Of a DNA stretch of 64,000 bases, positions 11,447-20,851 are shown piece by piece. The notes beneath the pieces are model-generated. The model saw only the letters and a list, made by a program, of their open reading frames with translations. It did no database searches and had not been told where the DNA came from. Source of the stretch: Alligator mississippiensis (Eukaryota; Chordata; Crocodylia; Alligatoridae); the NCBI RefSeq assembly GCF_030867095.1, contig NC_081828.1, forward strand, positions 210,062,978 to 210,126,977, written 5' to 3'. Made by a program: the position numbers and the translations under genes. The first letter of the stretch is position 1; every line of letters starts with the position of its first letter.

Positions 11447-12025
11447 TTTCAATTTAAACTGAAGTAAACCCTTGTACACAAGGGTTGGGCCCAATCCTTA
11501 CCTGCCTCTCTGGTGGCTGCAGGAGAGGGTGAGCTGCTAGTAGGTGGAGCAGTCCCTAAGCTGGAGGCAGGGGGGTGGGCTAGTGCTTCCCTCCATGGTG
11601 GTGGCAGCGCCTCCCAGGTGGCACCCACCCACAGGCATCTGGCCTGGGCGGTCCCAGGGGGCACTGCAGTTGCAGAGGGAAGCACCAGGCCCCCACGCAG
11701 CTCAGGCAGGCAGGCAGGCTCTGGGGAGAAAGAAAAAAAAAAGATCAGGCTTGCCACTTTTTCTTTTCTTCCATGGAGCCTGCCTGCACAGGCTGCTGCC
11801 GGGCTGCCGCCAACAGCCCCTGGGCTACATGGGGCCCGGTGCTTCCCTCCGCAGCTACTAAAGTAGCAAACTTAAACACCTCGGACATATTTTATTTTGC
11901 TACATCCCAAAGTCATTTAATGCGCAATATGAGGCCAACAGTGTAAACAGCAACGCCATTGAAGGGGTGCAAAAGGGCATTTAAGCGCTTTAAAGGCCAA
12001 TTTCGTGGCATGTACAAAGGCCCAT
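11447..12025 (+). repeat. Inverted-pair repeat, copy A
   Basis: The sequence from the GAAGTAAACCC block (11461) to the TTTCGTGGCATGTACAAAGG block (about 12020) matches 15035-15503 in reverse complement. Shared blocks include CTTACCTGCCTCTC, GGTGCTTCCCTCCGC and AGTCATTTAATGC. Copy A carries about 225 bp more in the middle (around 11600-11790). It looks like a non-autonomous DNA transposon or similar dispersed repeat. The proline-rich frames inside are by-products of GC content. Confidence 0.7.
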
Positions 12026-12103
12026 ACTCTCAGGGCTGAATCCAAAGTCCATTGCAATGGGACTCTTTCCACTGACTTCAGGGGCCTTGGATCAGGCTCT
12101 TAA
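12025..12103. repeat. Short dyad repeat of the 'GACTTCAGGGG' type
   Basis: GGGCTGAATCCAAAGTCCAT is followed by CACTGACTTCAGGGGCCTTG and GATCAGGCTCTTA. The two halves are roughly complementary. Related pieces occur at 7318, 31290, 35690, 58180 and 63100. Confidence 0.5.
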
Positions 12104-12107
12104 AAGG

Positions 12108-12173
12108 GTCTTCCACATGGTGGATAAGGATGAACCACAACAGTATGTAGTCAGGTCACATGAGCAGTCAGTG
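12108..12173. repeat. 66-bp direct repeat, copy 1
   Basis: It matches 13466-13531 at 63 of 66 positions by eye, starting at GTCTTCCACATGGTG and ending at GAGCAGTCAGTG. Flanks differ on both sides. Confidence 0.9.
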
Positions 12174-12917
12174 GCATGACTTTGGGACGTAGCAAAATAA
12201 AACATGTCCAAGGTGTCCGAGGCATGTGGTTGACTTCAGCACAACAGCAACCCAAAAATGCCAGCTCTCACCCCCTAGCGAGCTGCACAGCACAGAGAGG
12301 ATTTTGGTGCCAAGGGACTTAAGTGCTTGTTATCAAGATGAATTCAATAACTGCCATGACAAATCACTTCCCCGCTCAACGGTTAACAACAGCTGCAGAC
12401 TTCCTGGCGGAGTTACCAGAATGGAAGAGCAGAAGGTGATCAGATAAAGGAAGAAAAGCCTCTATTTAAAAAAAATCCCAGCAGTGCAAGGATTTGCTTA
12501 CAGAGGTCATGCTGGGCCAGGGGATCCTGTTCAACAGTGAGTGAATGAAGAGGAAGTTACTACAGGTAGTGCTCATCCCCTCCATCTTCCTGTGACTGTG
12601 CATCATTATTTACTTCAGATAAAGCTTAGCTCTTGATATTACCTGTACTACCCAGCAACAGTGTGTGGATGGAGAGGCTCCCCAGGGATTTCCCTCACCC
12701 TGGTTTCTCTGCATGGTGTCTGAGCAAATTGTTGCTTTTACAAGGTTGTGTCAGTCTCTGCCCAGGGACCACCCTGCTCTACCTTCTGACTAGTCCTGGG
12801 AGTAAATGTTTCCTAATGTCTTCTCTAATCTTTTCCCATCAAGCATACCACATTTTCTAGCAGTGTTGTAGTGAGGCTATGGCTATGACAGTACAGGGAA
12901 AATACAAGACAGAAGAT

Positions 12918-13035
12918 CTGCTTGGAGGTAGCTTTAATCGGATCAACCATGTAGCTGGGAGAAATGGCAGACAAGCTTTCAGATACAGAATACCCTTCCT
13001 CGGGTAGGAGAAAGAAGCAGACACAACCTAAGAGA
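12918..13035 (+). repeat. Dispersed repeat T, copy 2 (diverged)
   Basis: Shows GTAGCTTTAATCGGATCAACC and then GACAAGCTTTCAGATACAG with a CCTTCCTCGGGTAGGAG end. The order matches the T family, but identity is low. Confidence 0.45.
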
Positions 13036-13244
13036 GAACAAATGGCTTTTGTTTAACCCTGTTACATTAATGGCATTTAAAAAGGGAACTGGCCTGTGGA
13101 TCAGAGAGAAGTGATCAGGAGTAATTATAGAGCAGGTAAAGTGCAGCTGGATAAATCTAATTATGTAAAAGAATACGGCTATTCCAAAGGCAAGAGGTCC
13201 ATGAGCGCCTCTAGGGCACACAGGGGTTAGCAGAAGGAGCAGGA

Positions 13245-13465
13245 CAATCAGTTATAGTAGGCAACCATCAGCCCTTCTGGATCATGGTGTATGCATGAGA
13301 GATCTCCAGGACCTTCAACACATGCACCTAGGCAGGAGCACAGAGGAAGAGAGGCTGCCCAAACCCTCCTCCCCACTTTTAGACAGCATCCAAAGGCCAG
13401 ACCAAGTCCAGGCATTTGGTGCCTCAGTAGCTGTAGTTTTGTACAGTACCTGGAATTGAACCCAG
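13245..13465. repeat. Dispersed repeat S, copy 1
   Basis: Shares CATCAGCCCTTC-like, GTGAGAGGTC-like and CCTAGGCAGGAG blocks, in the same order, with 49815-49950. Class unknown. Confidence 0.5.
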
Positions 13466-13531
13466 GTCTTCCACATGGTGAATAAGGATGAACCACAACA
13501 GTGTGTAGTCAGGTCACAAGAGCAGTCAGTG
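13466..13531. repeat. 66-bp direct repeat, copy 2
   Basis: Second copy of 12108-12173, 1358 bp downstream in the same orientation, with three substitutions. Confidence 0.9.
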
Positions 13532-14943
13532 TTGAATCCCTGGTTTGCATTGTCCAGTTCATCAATACCAGTTATTTTATGGCTGTACCAAAGGTCTAAC
13601 CGAGATCATGGAGAACAGGCAGAAGGAAAAAACAAAGCAATGGTTGAGGCAGGGAAAGGGGATTGGACTGGCACTTGGAAAGGGAGAAGGGCTTACTTTG
13701 CGGCACACCAGCTAAAAAGGTTGGCTGCACCGATTGAAGGAATACTTTTATTAAATGTGTCTGTATTATTTGATAACCAGGATTGCAAAACTTCTAAAGA
13801 AGTTGGTAAAACACCAATGCAGCCACTGTCAAGCAACAGAAGGGCTCAGCTGGACAAGCAGGTCACCTCAACACTACCAAACCCCAAAGCAGGGGACAGG
13901 AGCCCCAGCCCTGACAACCAGGCTGTCACACCTAGAGGCAAAAGATCCCAGTCAAAAAAGTGTGTTCTTCAACCCTGATTCCTTTAAGGTCGGCACAATG
14001 AGAGCACTGAGAGTGAAAGCCCAGCTGTTCCCAATTCCGACACACAGGCTTCCGGAGGCCAGCATGAGAGGGATGCCTGGAGACACGCGTGCCTGTTTTG
14101 CAGAATATCACAGGTGCCACGACTTATTTACTTCTATAAAAGACATAGGGTTGTGTTTTAACAAAGCACTGAGGGAATATGAAGAGTAGTACGTAAATGT
14201 GTGCAATACTTCTTCTGACCCAAACAGAGTCTTTTTCAAAAGTGTTGAAGAGTATTTCCACCATGCTAAGGCTATCCAAGGGAGTGCAACCAACACTGTA
14301 GCAAGAAAAGCCTCAACCAACAACTAGGGCTAGGTACAGAAATCACACCGGTGCAGAGAAAACTTCTGAATTTAAACCAGGCTGTAGTGGGTAAGAAAGC
14401 GCAATGACATGGTTGGATCAAGAACGTAATGGGTGTGCATGGGAAATGGCCGTGGGGGAAAAACCTGAGGCTCTGGCTAAGGCACAAAGTGAAGACAGCT
14501 GAAAAACTGAAAAGACAGCTGATTCACAAATCATGATCCCTAGAAGGGTTGGGTAACACAGAGTCGGGCGTGGAGGAGACGGACGCAGCGCTGATCCTTG
14601 AGAAGAGTCTGGTAATACAGAGGCCAAGGCTGCAGCTGGGTGGAGTGAACCCAGGAGTGATGTACAAGAGTGTGGTGATGTGGAGTCTGCTGTTGAGGAT
14701 GGGGGGAGTGAACGAGGGAGCGATGCACATGAAGAGTCTGATGAACCAGAGCCTGACACTGAACCAGGGGGTGAAGCACAAGAGGAGTGGTGATACAGAG
14801 CCTGAGGCAGGCTGGAGGGCAGTGAGCTAGTGGGTGATATGGAAGAAGCATCTGATGATTACCCTGTAGAAAGAGAAGCGTGAGATTCTGGCAATGCAAA
14901 AAAACCCAACAACTCTGCAGAGGTTTACTTGGCATTTGTAGAT
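13532..14943. other. No gene seen
   Basis: It contains frames of up to about 144 codons on both strands. None has a domain, and they overlap one another. From 14560 to 14830 irregular 'GTGATxxxGAG' wording repeats at roughly 36-45 bp on the plus strand. This may be an eroded tandem repeat, but it is not clear enough to call. Confidence 0.45.
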
Positions 14944-15503
14944 CAGTGGTTCTCAACTGGGGGGGGGGCCGCAAGACCTTTTTAAGGGTGCCCCAGCACC
15001 AATACTACCATTGCCACCAGATATAACTGCCCCTTGAGCCTTTGGCCATTTGTACATGCCACAAAATTGGCCTTTAAAGTGGCTTGATGCCCTTTTGCTC
15101 CGTTTTAATGGTGCAGCTGTTTGCATGTGTTGGCAGCGTAATGAGTTTTTAATGGCGGGCTGTTTGCATGGGTCGGTGGCATAATGTGCATTAAATGACT
15201 TTGGGGCCAGCAAAGTAAAACATCTCCGAGGTGGTTTAGTTTGCCGCGGAGGGAAGCACCGGGCACCGTGCATCTCAGGGGCTGTGAAGGCAGCCCTTGC
15301 AGGCAGCCTGGCAGGGACTGCCAGCTCAGGGACCGCTTGACCCACCAGCAGCTTGCCCTCCCCTCTCCGCCACCGGAGAGGCAGGTAAGGGCCAGGCCCG
15401 ACCCTTGTGTACACACCATGAGGGTTTACTTCTCCCTAACTTGAAGCAGTGTTTTTAAAGACCCACTGCTTCAATTTAGGGAGAATTAAACTGAAGTAAA
15501 CCC
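14944..15503 (-). repeat. Inverted-pair repeat, copy B, with hAT-like end
   Basis: It begins with CAGTGGTTCTCAACTGG, a hAT-type terminus. From 15035 it is the reverse complement of 11447-12025, with a shorter middle. It ends in the GTTTACTTC hairpin at 15422-15503. I could not find the matching right terminus or a target duplication, so the element may be composite. Confidence 0.65.
15422..15503. repeat. Hairpin at the end of copy B
   Basis: 15430-15451 pairs with 15464-15485 at 21 of 22 positions (core TTGAAGCAGTG / CACTGCTTCAA) around a 12-base loop. An outer 9-bp arm (GGGTTTACT / AGTAAACCC) pairs after a bulge. This looks like the fold-back end of a DNA transposon. Confidence 0.8.
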
Positions 15504-15597
15504 CCGTGGCATATACAAATGCTCTTTGTTTCCAGGAGCAGCATGCAGGGCTGGATGGGGAAGCGGCTACAGCAGGAGTGGGTGCTCCTGCTGGCAT

Positions 15598-15692
15598 TAG
15601 GGTTACCGGTTGTAACCATGTTGGTCTAAGGACATAAGCAGACAAGGTTTTTTGGGTAAATCCAATATCTTTTTTTTTTTTTTTTTTTAATC
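15598..15692 (+). repeat. Dispersed repeat T, copy 3, with long T tract
   Basis: GGTTGTAACCATGTTGGTCT and AAGGACATAAGCAGACAAGG match the 18.45 kb copy. Where that copy has TTTTATTAGACC, this one has a run of about 18 T, then stops. Confidence 0.75.
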
Positions 15693-17109
15693 TGCTGGCA
15701 TTAGGTTTTACTCCCTTCCCTTACCTGCTCTGCTCCCAGCTAGCTCTGAGAGACCTAGTGGCCAGTGACAGCCAGAAAAGGGGGGCGGGGTGTTTCCATT
15801 ACAAACCTGTTGGAAAACGCTAATCAAAAATATGGTGTGATGCTAGAGTTGTGTGCCCAAACGGTGGTTCCCCCATAGCCAGTGCCATGTCCGAAACAAG
15901 TCAATCTGACAATGTGCTAAAAGGGCAGGTCATCCCGGTGGCAGAGGCTGGATGCCCAGATGGTCTGGATCTTCATTTCATGCTGCTGACACCCTTGCTT
16001 CAACATCTCCCCCACCTCAAATTCCTCCTATGTCACCTGGCACCAGGGGAAGGAAACATGCCAAAAAATCATCTGCAAAGCAACCGTTCACCTGGAAGGC
16101 AGCAGGGCAGTTGGCTCCGAGTGTCTGGAGCCAATCCTGCCTGCTGTCATGCCTTCCCCTGTTTCTACGCTTGGCTTCTCCCTCTCAGATATGCATGTAC
16201 CAAAACACCAGCAGGCCCTAGATACAGCCTATAGTGCATGACTGTGGCCCCTGGGGATGCTCCCACAGAGACTTCACTGCTGCAAATGCAAAGGAGAGCA
16301 AGTCTGTGGGTCACTCTTGGGATTGACCCTGCATGGGACATGCTGGGGATGTAGTGCAGACAAGCCCATCAGAGCTGCTCAGTTGGAGAAAAAGGGTAAA
16401 AAGCCAGCCCCAAAGCCCATCCCAGTGCTTAGGCTTCTGCCCTTGACCCCAGTGAGCTTTGGAGTAGGCCCAGAGAGAGCTGCAGGTAACAGGGCCACAT
16501 GGATGGTCCAGCTGGCTGTGCCAGTGGAGCTAGCAGCTGATGTGACGGGGGTAGATAGTAAAGCAGGGCAGGAGTAGGGTGCCCCCCTGTCCCTAATTGG
16601 GTGGGACAGTCCTGGAACGGGAACATTAAGTCCCGGTCCTAGGCTGCATGGCTCCAGGACAGCATCTGTCTTGGATTTCCAGTATCATGCAGGGATCTGG
16701 GTTTTCTATTCACTGCAGGAAATGGCAGGTTCCCCTTGCAAGCTGGCAGCTTTCCAGCCTGCAAGGAGCTGCGGGGAGTGGGACGCAAGGGGTGCACATG
16801 CATGAGGAGCTCCACACCAGCCATACCACCATGGGGGCAGTGGTGTGGAGTTGTGCCCCTTGCTGCTGCCGGGCAAGTAGGGGGCACCTCGCCATGGCCA
16901 GTGCAAGGCTCCCAGGGGAGGGCAGGGAGCCCTAAGCCTGCAGCAGGGAGCCTGCATCCACCCCTGCCCCGCACAGGCCCTGCTCCGCTCTGCTCCAGCT
17001 GTGCCACAGGGGGTGGCGGGCATGTGTCCTGCCATTCAAACAGCACTGGTCCCAGAGCACTCTGTAGCCACAGGCCACCGCACACCTCAGCCCAGTGCTG
17101 GCCTCTGAG
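15693..17109. other. No gene seen; possible DNA-transposon scrap
   Basis: Non-coding DNA. At about 16574-16640 the string GGTGGGACAGTCCTGGAACG with AAGTCCCGGTCC has the GGGAC/GTCCC pairing of some reptile DNA-transposon ends. It is too short to assign. Confidence 0.4.
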
Positions 17110-17604
17110 GCATGGCAGACAGCTCGGATTCCAGCCCCTAGGGGTAATGCTGCTTCACAGACATGTGAGTACACACACACACACACACACACACAGTCGC
17201 TTCTGATTCCAGCCCATAGAGGGCAGTGCCAGCTCACATACATGTGAACACACACAGGCACACATGTGCATGCACACACATACACCCACACACAGAGGCA
17301 GTTCTGATTCCAGCCAGTAGAGGGCAATGCTGCTTCACATAGTAGTGAACATGCACAGGCACCCATGTGTGATCACCCCCCCCCCCCCCCCACACACACA
17401 CACACACAGGCAGTTCTGATTCCAGCCAGTAGAGGGCAATGCTGCTTCACATACTAGTGAACACGCACAGGCACCCATGTGTGAGCACCCCCCCCCCACA
17501 CACACACACACACAGGCAGTTCTGATTCCAGCCAGTAGAGGGGAGTGCTGATTCACATACAAGTGAACACACACAGGCACCCATGCATGTGCACACGCAA
17601 GCAT

Positions 17605-17637
<33 letters not shown>

Positions 17638-17705
17638 CAGTTCTGACTCCAGCCAGGAAAGGGCAGTGCCAGCTCTCTCTTTCTCTGGCTCACACACACA
17701 CACAT
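17110..17705. repeat. Tandem array (about 6 units) with CTCF-like cores
   Basis: The unit is a core of about 45 bp (TTCTGATTCCAGCCAGTAGA, then GGGCAATGCTGCTTCACATA) plus a variable CA, poly-C and GGCACCCATGTGTG spacer. Cores start near 17135, 17213, 17314, 17426, 17532 and 17653, giving periods of 78, 101, 112, 106 and 121 bp. Cores 3 and 4 contain CCAGTAGAGGGCA (17314-17326, 17426-17438), which fits the published CTCF core CCASYAGRKGGCR at every position. Cores 2, 5 and 6 have one or two differences, and core 1 is degraded. Spacers contain (CA)n and poly-C runs up to about 17, so length should be polymorphic. Confidence 0.9.
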
Positions 17706-18450
17706 CGATGCCATCTCACACATTTCGGGGTTTCTCCGTGAAAACCTGGATTTATTAACCTAACAGGAAGCATGGCAGTAGCCCAGGGCAGCTCGGCACT
17801 AGCTAAAGACCCTCCAACAGGACAATTTGAAGTCCACATGCAGGTTCAGGGGAAGCATTTCTCTTCACAGGAGGGCTCTGCTAGGTTTGAGCATGACGGG
17901 CAAGTGGGGCTGTGGAAAGGGCCTTCCCTTCATTTTTTGCCGGGGTGTAGGAGGTGGGTTGTCCAAGTGGGAGCACCCCTGGACCCAGAGAGAAGGCCAG
18001 GAAAGGGGTGCAACCTGGTCTGCCTGTGGTCCTGAAATGAAAGATGCTCCAAAGCTGCAGAGAGGGAGCTCAGGTCATGATGAGCTTCAAAACCACAGGT
18101 GTCTAGCACCCGAGCTGAAGCAGCCTCTTGTCTGCAGTGACAGTAGGTCTTCATTGTTTTTGGCCATGCTGGGTGGTAAACTTGTCCCCAGCCATGGCTC
18201 CCTCACACAGGTGGGCAACCCCAAGGGGCTGCCTCCTAAACAGTGTAGCCATGCCCACGTGGCATCTGGGCATGCTAATTACCACTGCTGAGTGCCAGGA
18301 CTAATTACCCAGTCCCCTGCTAATTATTGGGCCTGAAGTGCTGCTCAGTGGCAGGTACACAGAGGCAGCCTGCCCAGAGCAGCATGGTCTGCTGGGAGCA
18401 CGCACGGTGGATTTACTGCGTCCGCCCGGCCTTTGTGAGTCAGTCACAGG
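17706..18450. other. No gene seen
   Basis: Short overlapping frames only; no repeat recognised. Confidence 0.45.
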
Positions 18451-18612
18451 GGTGCTGGTTGTAGCTGGGTTGGTCCAAGGACATAGGCAGACACGGTTTT
18501 TTGGGTAAATGTGATATCTTTTATTAGACCGACTCAATTGTTAGAAAAAATGGTTCTTTGCAAGCTTTCGGGGACAAACACGCTTCTTCAGGCAGAGGGA
18601 GTGTCAGAGGCA
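18451..18612 (+). repeat. Dispersed repeat T, copy 4 (best preserved)
   Basis: The order is GGTTGTAGCTGGGTTGGTCC, AAGGACATAGGCAGACACGG, ATCTTTTATTAGACCGACTC, CAAGCTTTCGGGGACAAACA, CTTCTTCAGGCAGAGGG. There is no coding potential. It serves as the reference copy for the family in this window. Confidence 0.8.
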
Positions 18613-18660
18613 GAGACTTGATAAACTTCATTGCTGAACAACAAGAAAGATTTCTACATA

Positions 18661-18840
18661 GGGTGGCCATCATAGAGGACAGCCCGGTTTTCTGCTACTC
18701 TGTCCTCTATTGATACAAAACCTGACACCTTTAGATCCTCTATTTTTCTCTTCAAGCTTCAAGAGAAAAACAGAGGACATAAAGGCATCCAGTTTTGTAT
18801 CAACAGAGGATAGAGGACAACCGGACTGTGATGGCCGCCC
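18661..18840. mobile_element. 180-bp fold-back MITE with TA target duplication
   Basis: The ends are GGGTGGCCATCA and TGATGGCCGCCC, inverted with one mismatch. TA flanks both sides (18659-18660 and 18841-18842). The inside is also largely self-complementary: TGTCCTCTATTGATACAAAA near the left pairs with TTTTGTATCAACAGAGGA near the right, and TTTTTCTCTT pairs with AAGAGAAAAA at the centre. TA duplication and complete fold-back structure suggest a Tc1/mariner-type non-autonomous element, although Harbinger-like cannot be excluded. Confidence 0.88.
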
Positions 18841-19009
18841 TATTTCTACACCTCCCTGCCTGTCTGCCCTCTGACACCGGCGGGGAAGGGATCCTACTTG
18901 ACCTGCACAACAAAGAGCACCTCACAAAGACACTGTCATGGACCCAGAGGGACGGATTTCCAGCTTCAGCTTCCTCTGTGCCAAAATGAAGTTTATTTCC
19001 CATATTTGG

Positions 19010-19205
19010 GGACTTTTTACCATCTTTAACGTTCCCTGAGCCTGCTGAAGGGCATGTGAGCCCGAAAGCTTGCAGAAAAACATAATTTTTTTGTTTTGCA
19101 ATTTCTCAGTTGGACTAATACAAGGGATCATCTCTGAACCAAGGGTTCCAGATTTTTGCATTTCTTTTTGTCTCAGACCAGCACAGCTACCAAATACATC
19201 CCTGA
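19010..19205 (-). repeat. Dispersed repeat T, copy 5, minus strand
   Basis: The reverse complement reads CAGGGATGTATTTGGTAGCT, GTCTGAGACAAAAAGAAATG, GTTCAGAGATGATCCC, GTATTAGTCCAACTGAGAAA, GCAAGCTTTCGGGCTCACAT, CCTTCAGCAGGCTCAGGG. It shares its 5' half with the 35.04 kb copy and its 3' half with the 18.45 kb copy. Confidence 0.8.
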
Positions 19206-20851
19206 GTCAGTCACAGACACTTGAGCGGTTCTGGGTGTTTCCAGTAGAGAGCAGCAGTTCATGTACCTGCTAACCCAGTTCCTTACCCTGTGTTGTTCTC
19301 TTAAACCAGTGTAACCTTTGGGCAGACCACCGTGTATTGCAAACCTGCTGGGATTCATCTTGTCGCACGATCCACATGCTTGTGTCACTGTGGTGCTGCT
19401 AGCTGCTCTGCTAGCCACTTCCTTTGCTAGTCAGGGACTAACACTGTCAGTGCACGGAGAGAGAATAACAAATGCAATGCAAACGGCATGTGAAGGAACA
19501 TTAACCTGGGAGTCCCTGTCTCCTGCACTCACAGGCACCCGTTTTTGAAAGGAGCCTCTTGCACACTGCAGCCACAAAGCCCCTGTTGAAAAGCAAAGCC
19601 CTACAAATCAGGGACTTGAACTCACACTTCCTACACCCACAGCTAGTGCCCGCACTAGTGTCCTCCCTACCAGGGCATGCTTTTAACTCACCTGTCTGAC
19701 AACTCAGCAGCGTATAATGAGATCGCTCTCACCCAACCCACCTCTCACGTTTGCAAAGTGCTCCAAGACCCTTACATGCAAAATACTCTGCTATAATATC
19801 TGGTCTTTCCCCAGGGCTGTCCAATGGGGCTATGGCCATGAATACTGACCAGTCTTATCACAGCCAGGGATATACAGCACCCAGATGCCCTGGGCATCAC
19901 ATAGAAGTACCTCCTGGCCTCACTGCTACCTTTTCCTCCTACCCCATGCCACCCACTCCCAAGCCTGATGGCTTTGGACATCTCCCTTCCTGTGCCTGCT
20001 TCCTCCCCTGCACCCACCTGAAGCCTGGTGTCCCCGTATCCCTCAGGGATCCACAGCCTTTCTCCCCAACAGCTCCAGCTCTGGTTTCTGGCTGTCATGG
20101 CCCCAGGCACCTGGCAGCAGCTCCCCACATCTGCCTGTGGAAGGAGGAGCTGCAGTTACATAAAGCCAAGAGCAGGCAACATATGACCCAGCCTCTACAA
20201 GCCCTGAGGCATGCATCAGGACCAAACCCCCAGCCCAGGGTCTGCAGTGGCTGTGCCACTGCCCAGCATGCTCCAAATGCAGCAGCAGAGGGGTCCTGCA
20301 TGCTCCAGCCCAGCTCATCCCTCCCTGCCAGGTGGGCCTAGGGGTCCGGGCACACATTGGCTCTACCCACCCCTACCACATTATTGCAGTAGTGCAGGTC
20401 ACTACTGCAGCAGGCAGATCTCCATCCCTGGTGGGGTGTGGGGGTGGGTTGTGGCACTGCCCAGCATGCCCCCATCTTCTGCTCCCAACCTGGGTGGCAT
20501 CCTCAGCCACTGTTGGTCTGTCTGTCTGCAATGGGATGGTTCATCTGGTCCCTCTGTGAGGAGTCTGACTGAAGAAGGGATATGAGAGCAGGGCTGCAGC
20601 CCCCATGCACTAAGCCTGTAGGTGTGATGGCCCCGAGTGGTTTCATCAGGCCTCACACTTAACGTCCTAAAGCCACCATTCAACAGGACGGGATGGCAGA
20701 AGTGCTGAGCCACTGTGGTCCATGGGGGCTCAGCACCCTCCAGATCATGGACTGAGGAACATTAAACTTTCAAATCCTGGTCCCCAGCTACCCTCTCTTG
20801 GGGTCACACAAGATCACACAGCACTGGTCTGTGCATCTGTTCTCTAACGTA
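19206..20851. other. No gene seen
   Basis: Includes a 196-codon proline-rich frame (19751-20341) without any recognisable domain, overlapped by minus-strand frames of similar size. I read it as non-coding, GC-rich DNA. Confidence 0.5.

Noticed and set aside
13475..13978. 167-codon plus frame
   Set aside because: It starts inside the 66-bp repeat and has no recognisable domain; probably chance.
16932..17703. Cysteine/valine-rich minus-strand frames of 122-144 codons
   Set aside because: They are translations of the CA/poly-C tandem array.
17110..17705. CRISPR-like array
   Set aside because: Units are regularly spaced, but the variable parts are CA and poly-C tracts, not unique spacers, and the DNA is plainly vertebrate.
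19751..20341. 196-codon proline/cysteine-rich frame
   Set aside because: No domain, overlapped by minus-strand frames of similar length, no splice or promoter context.
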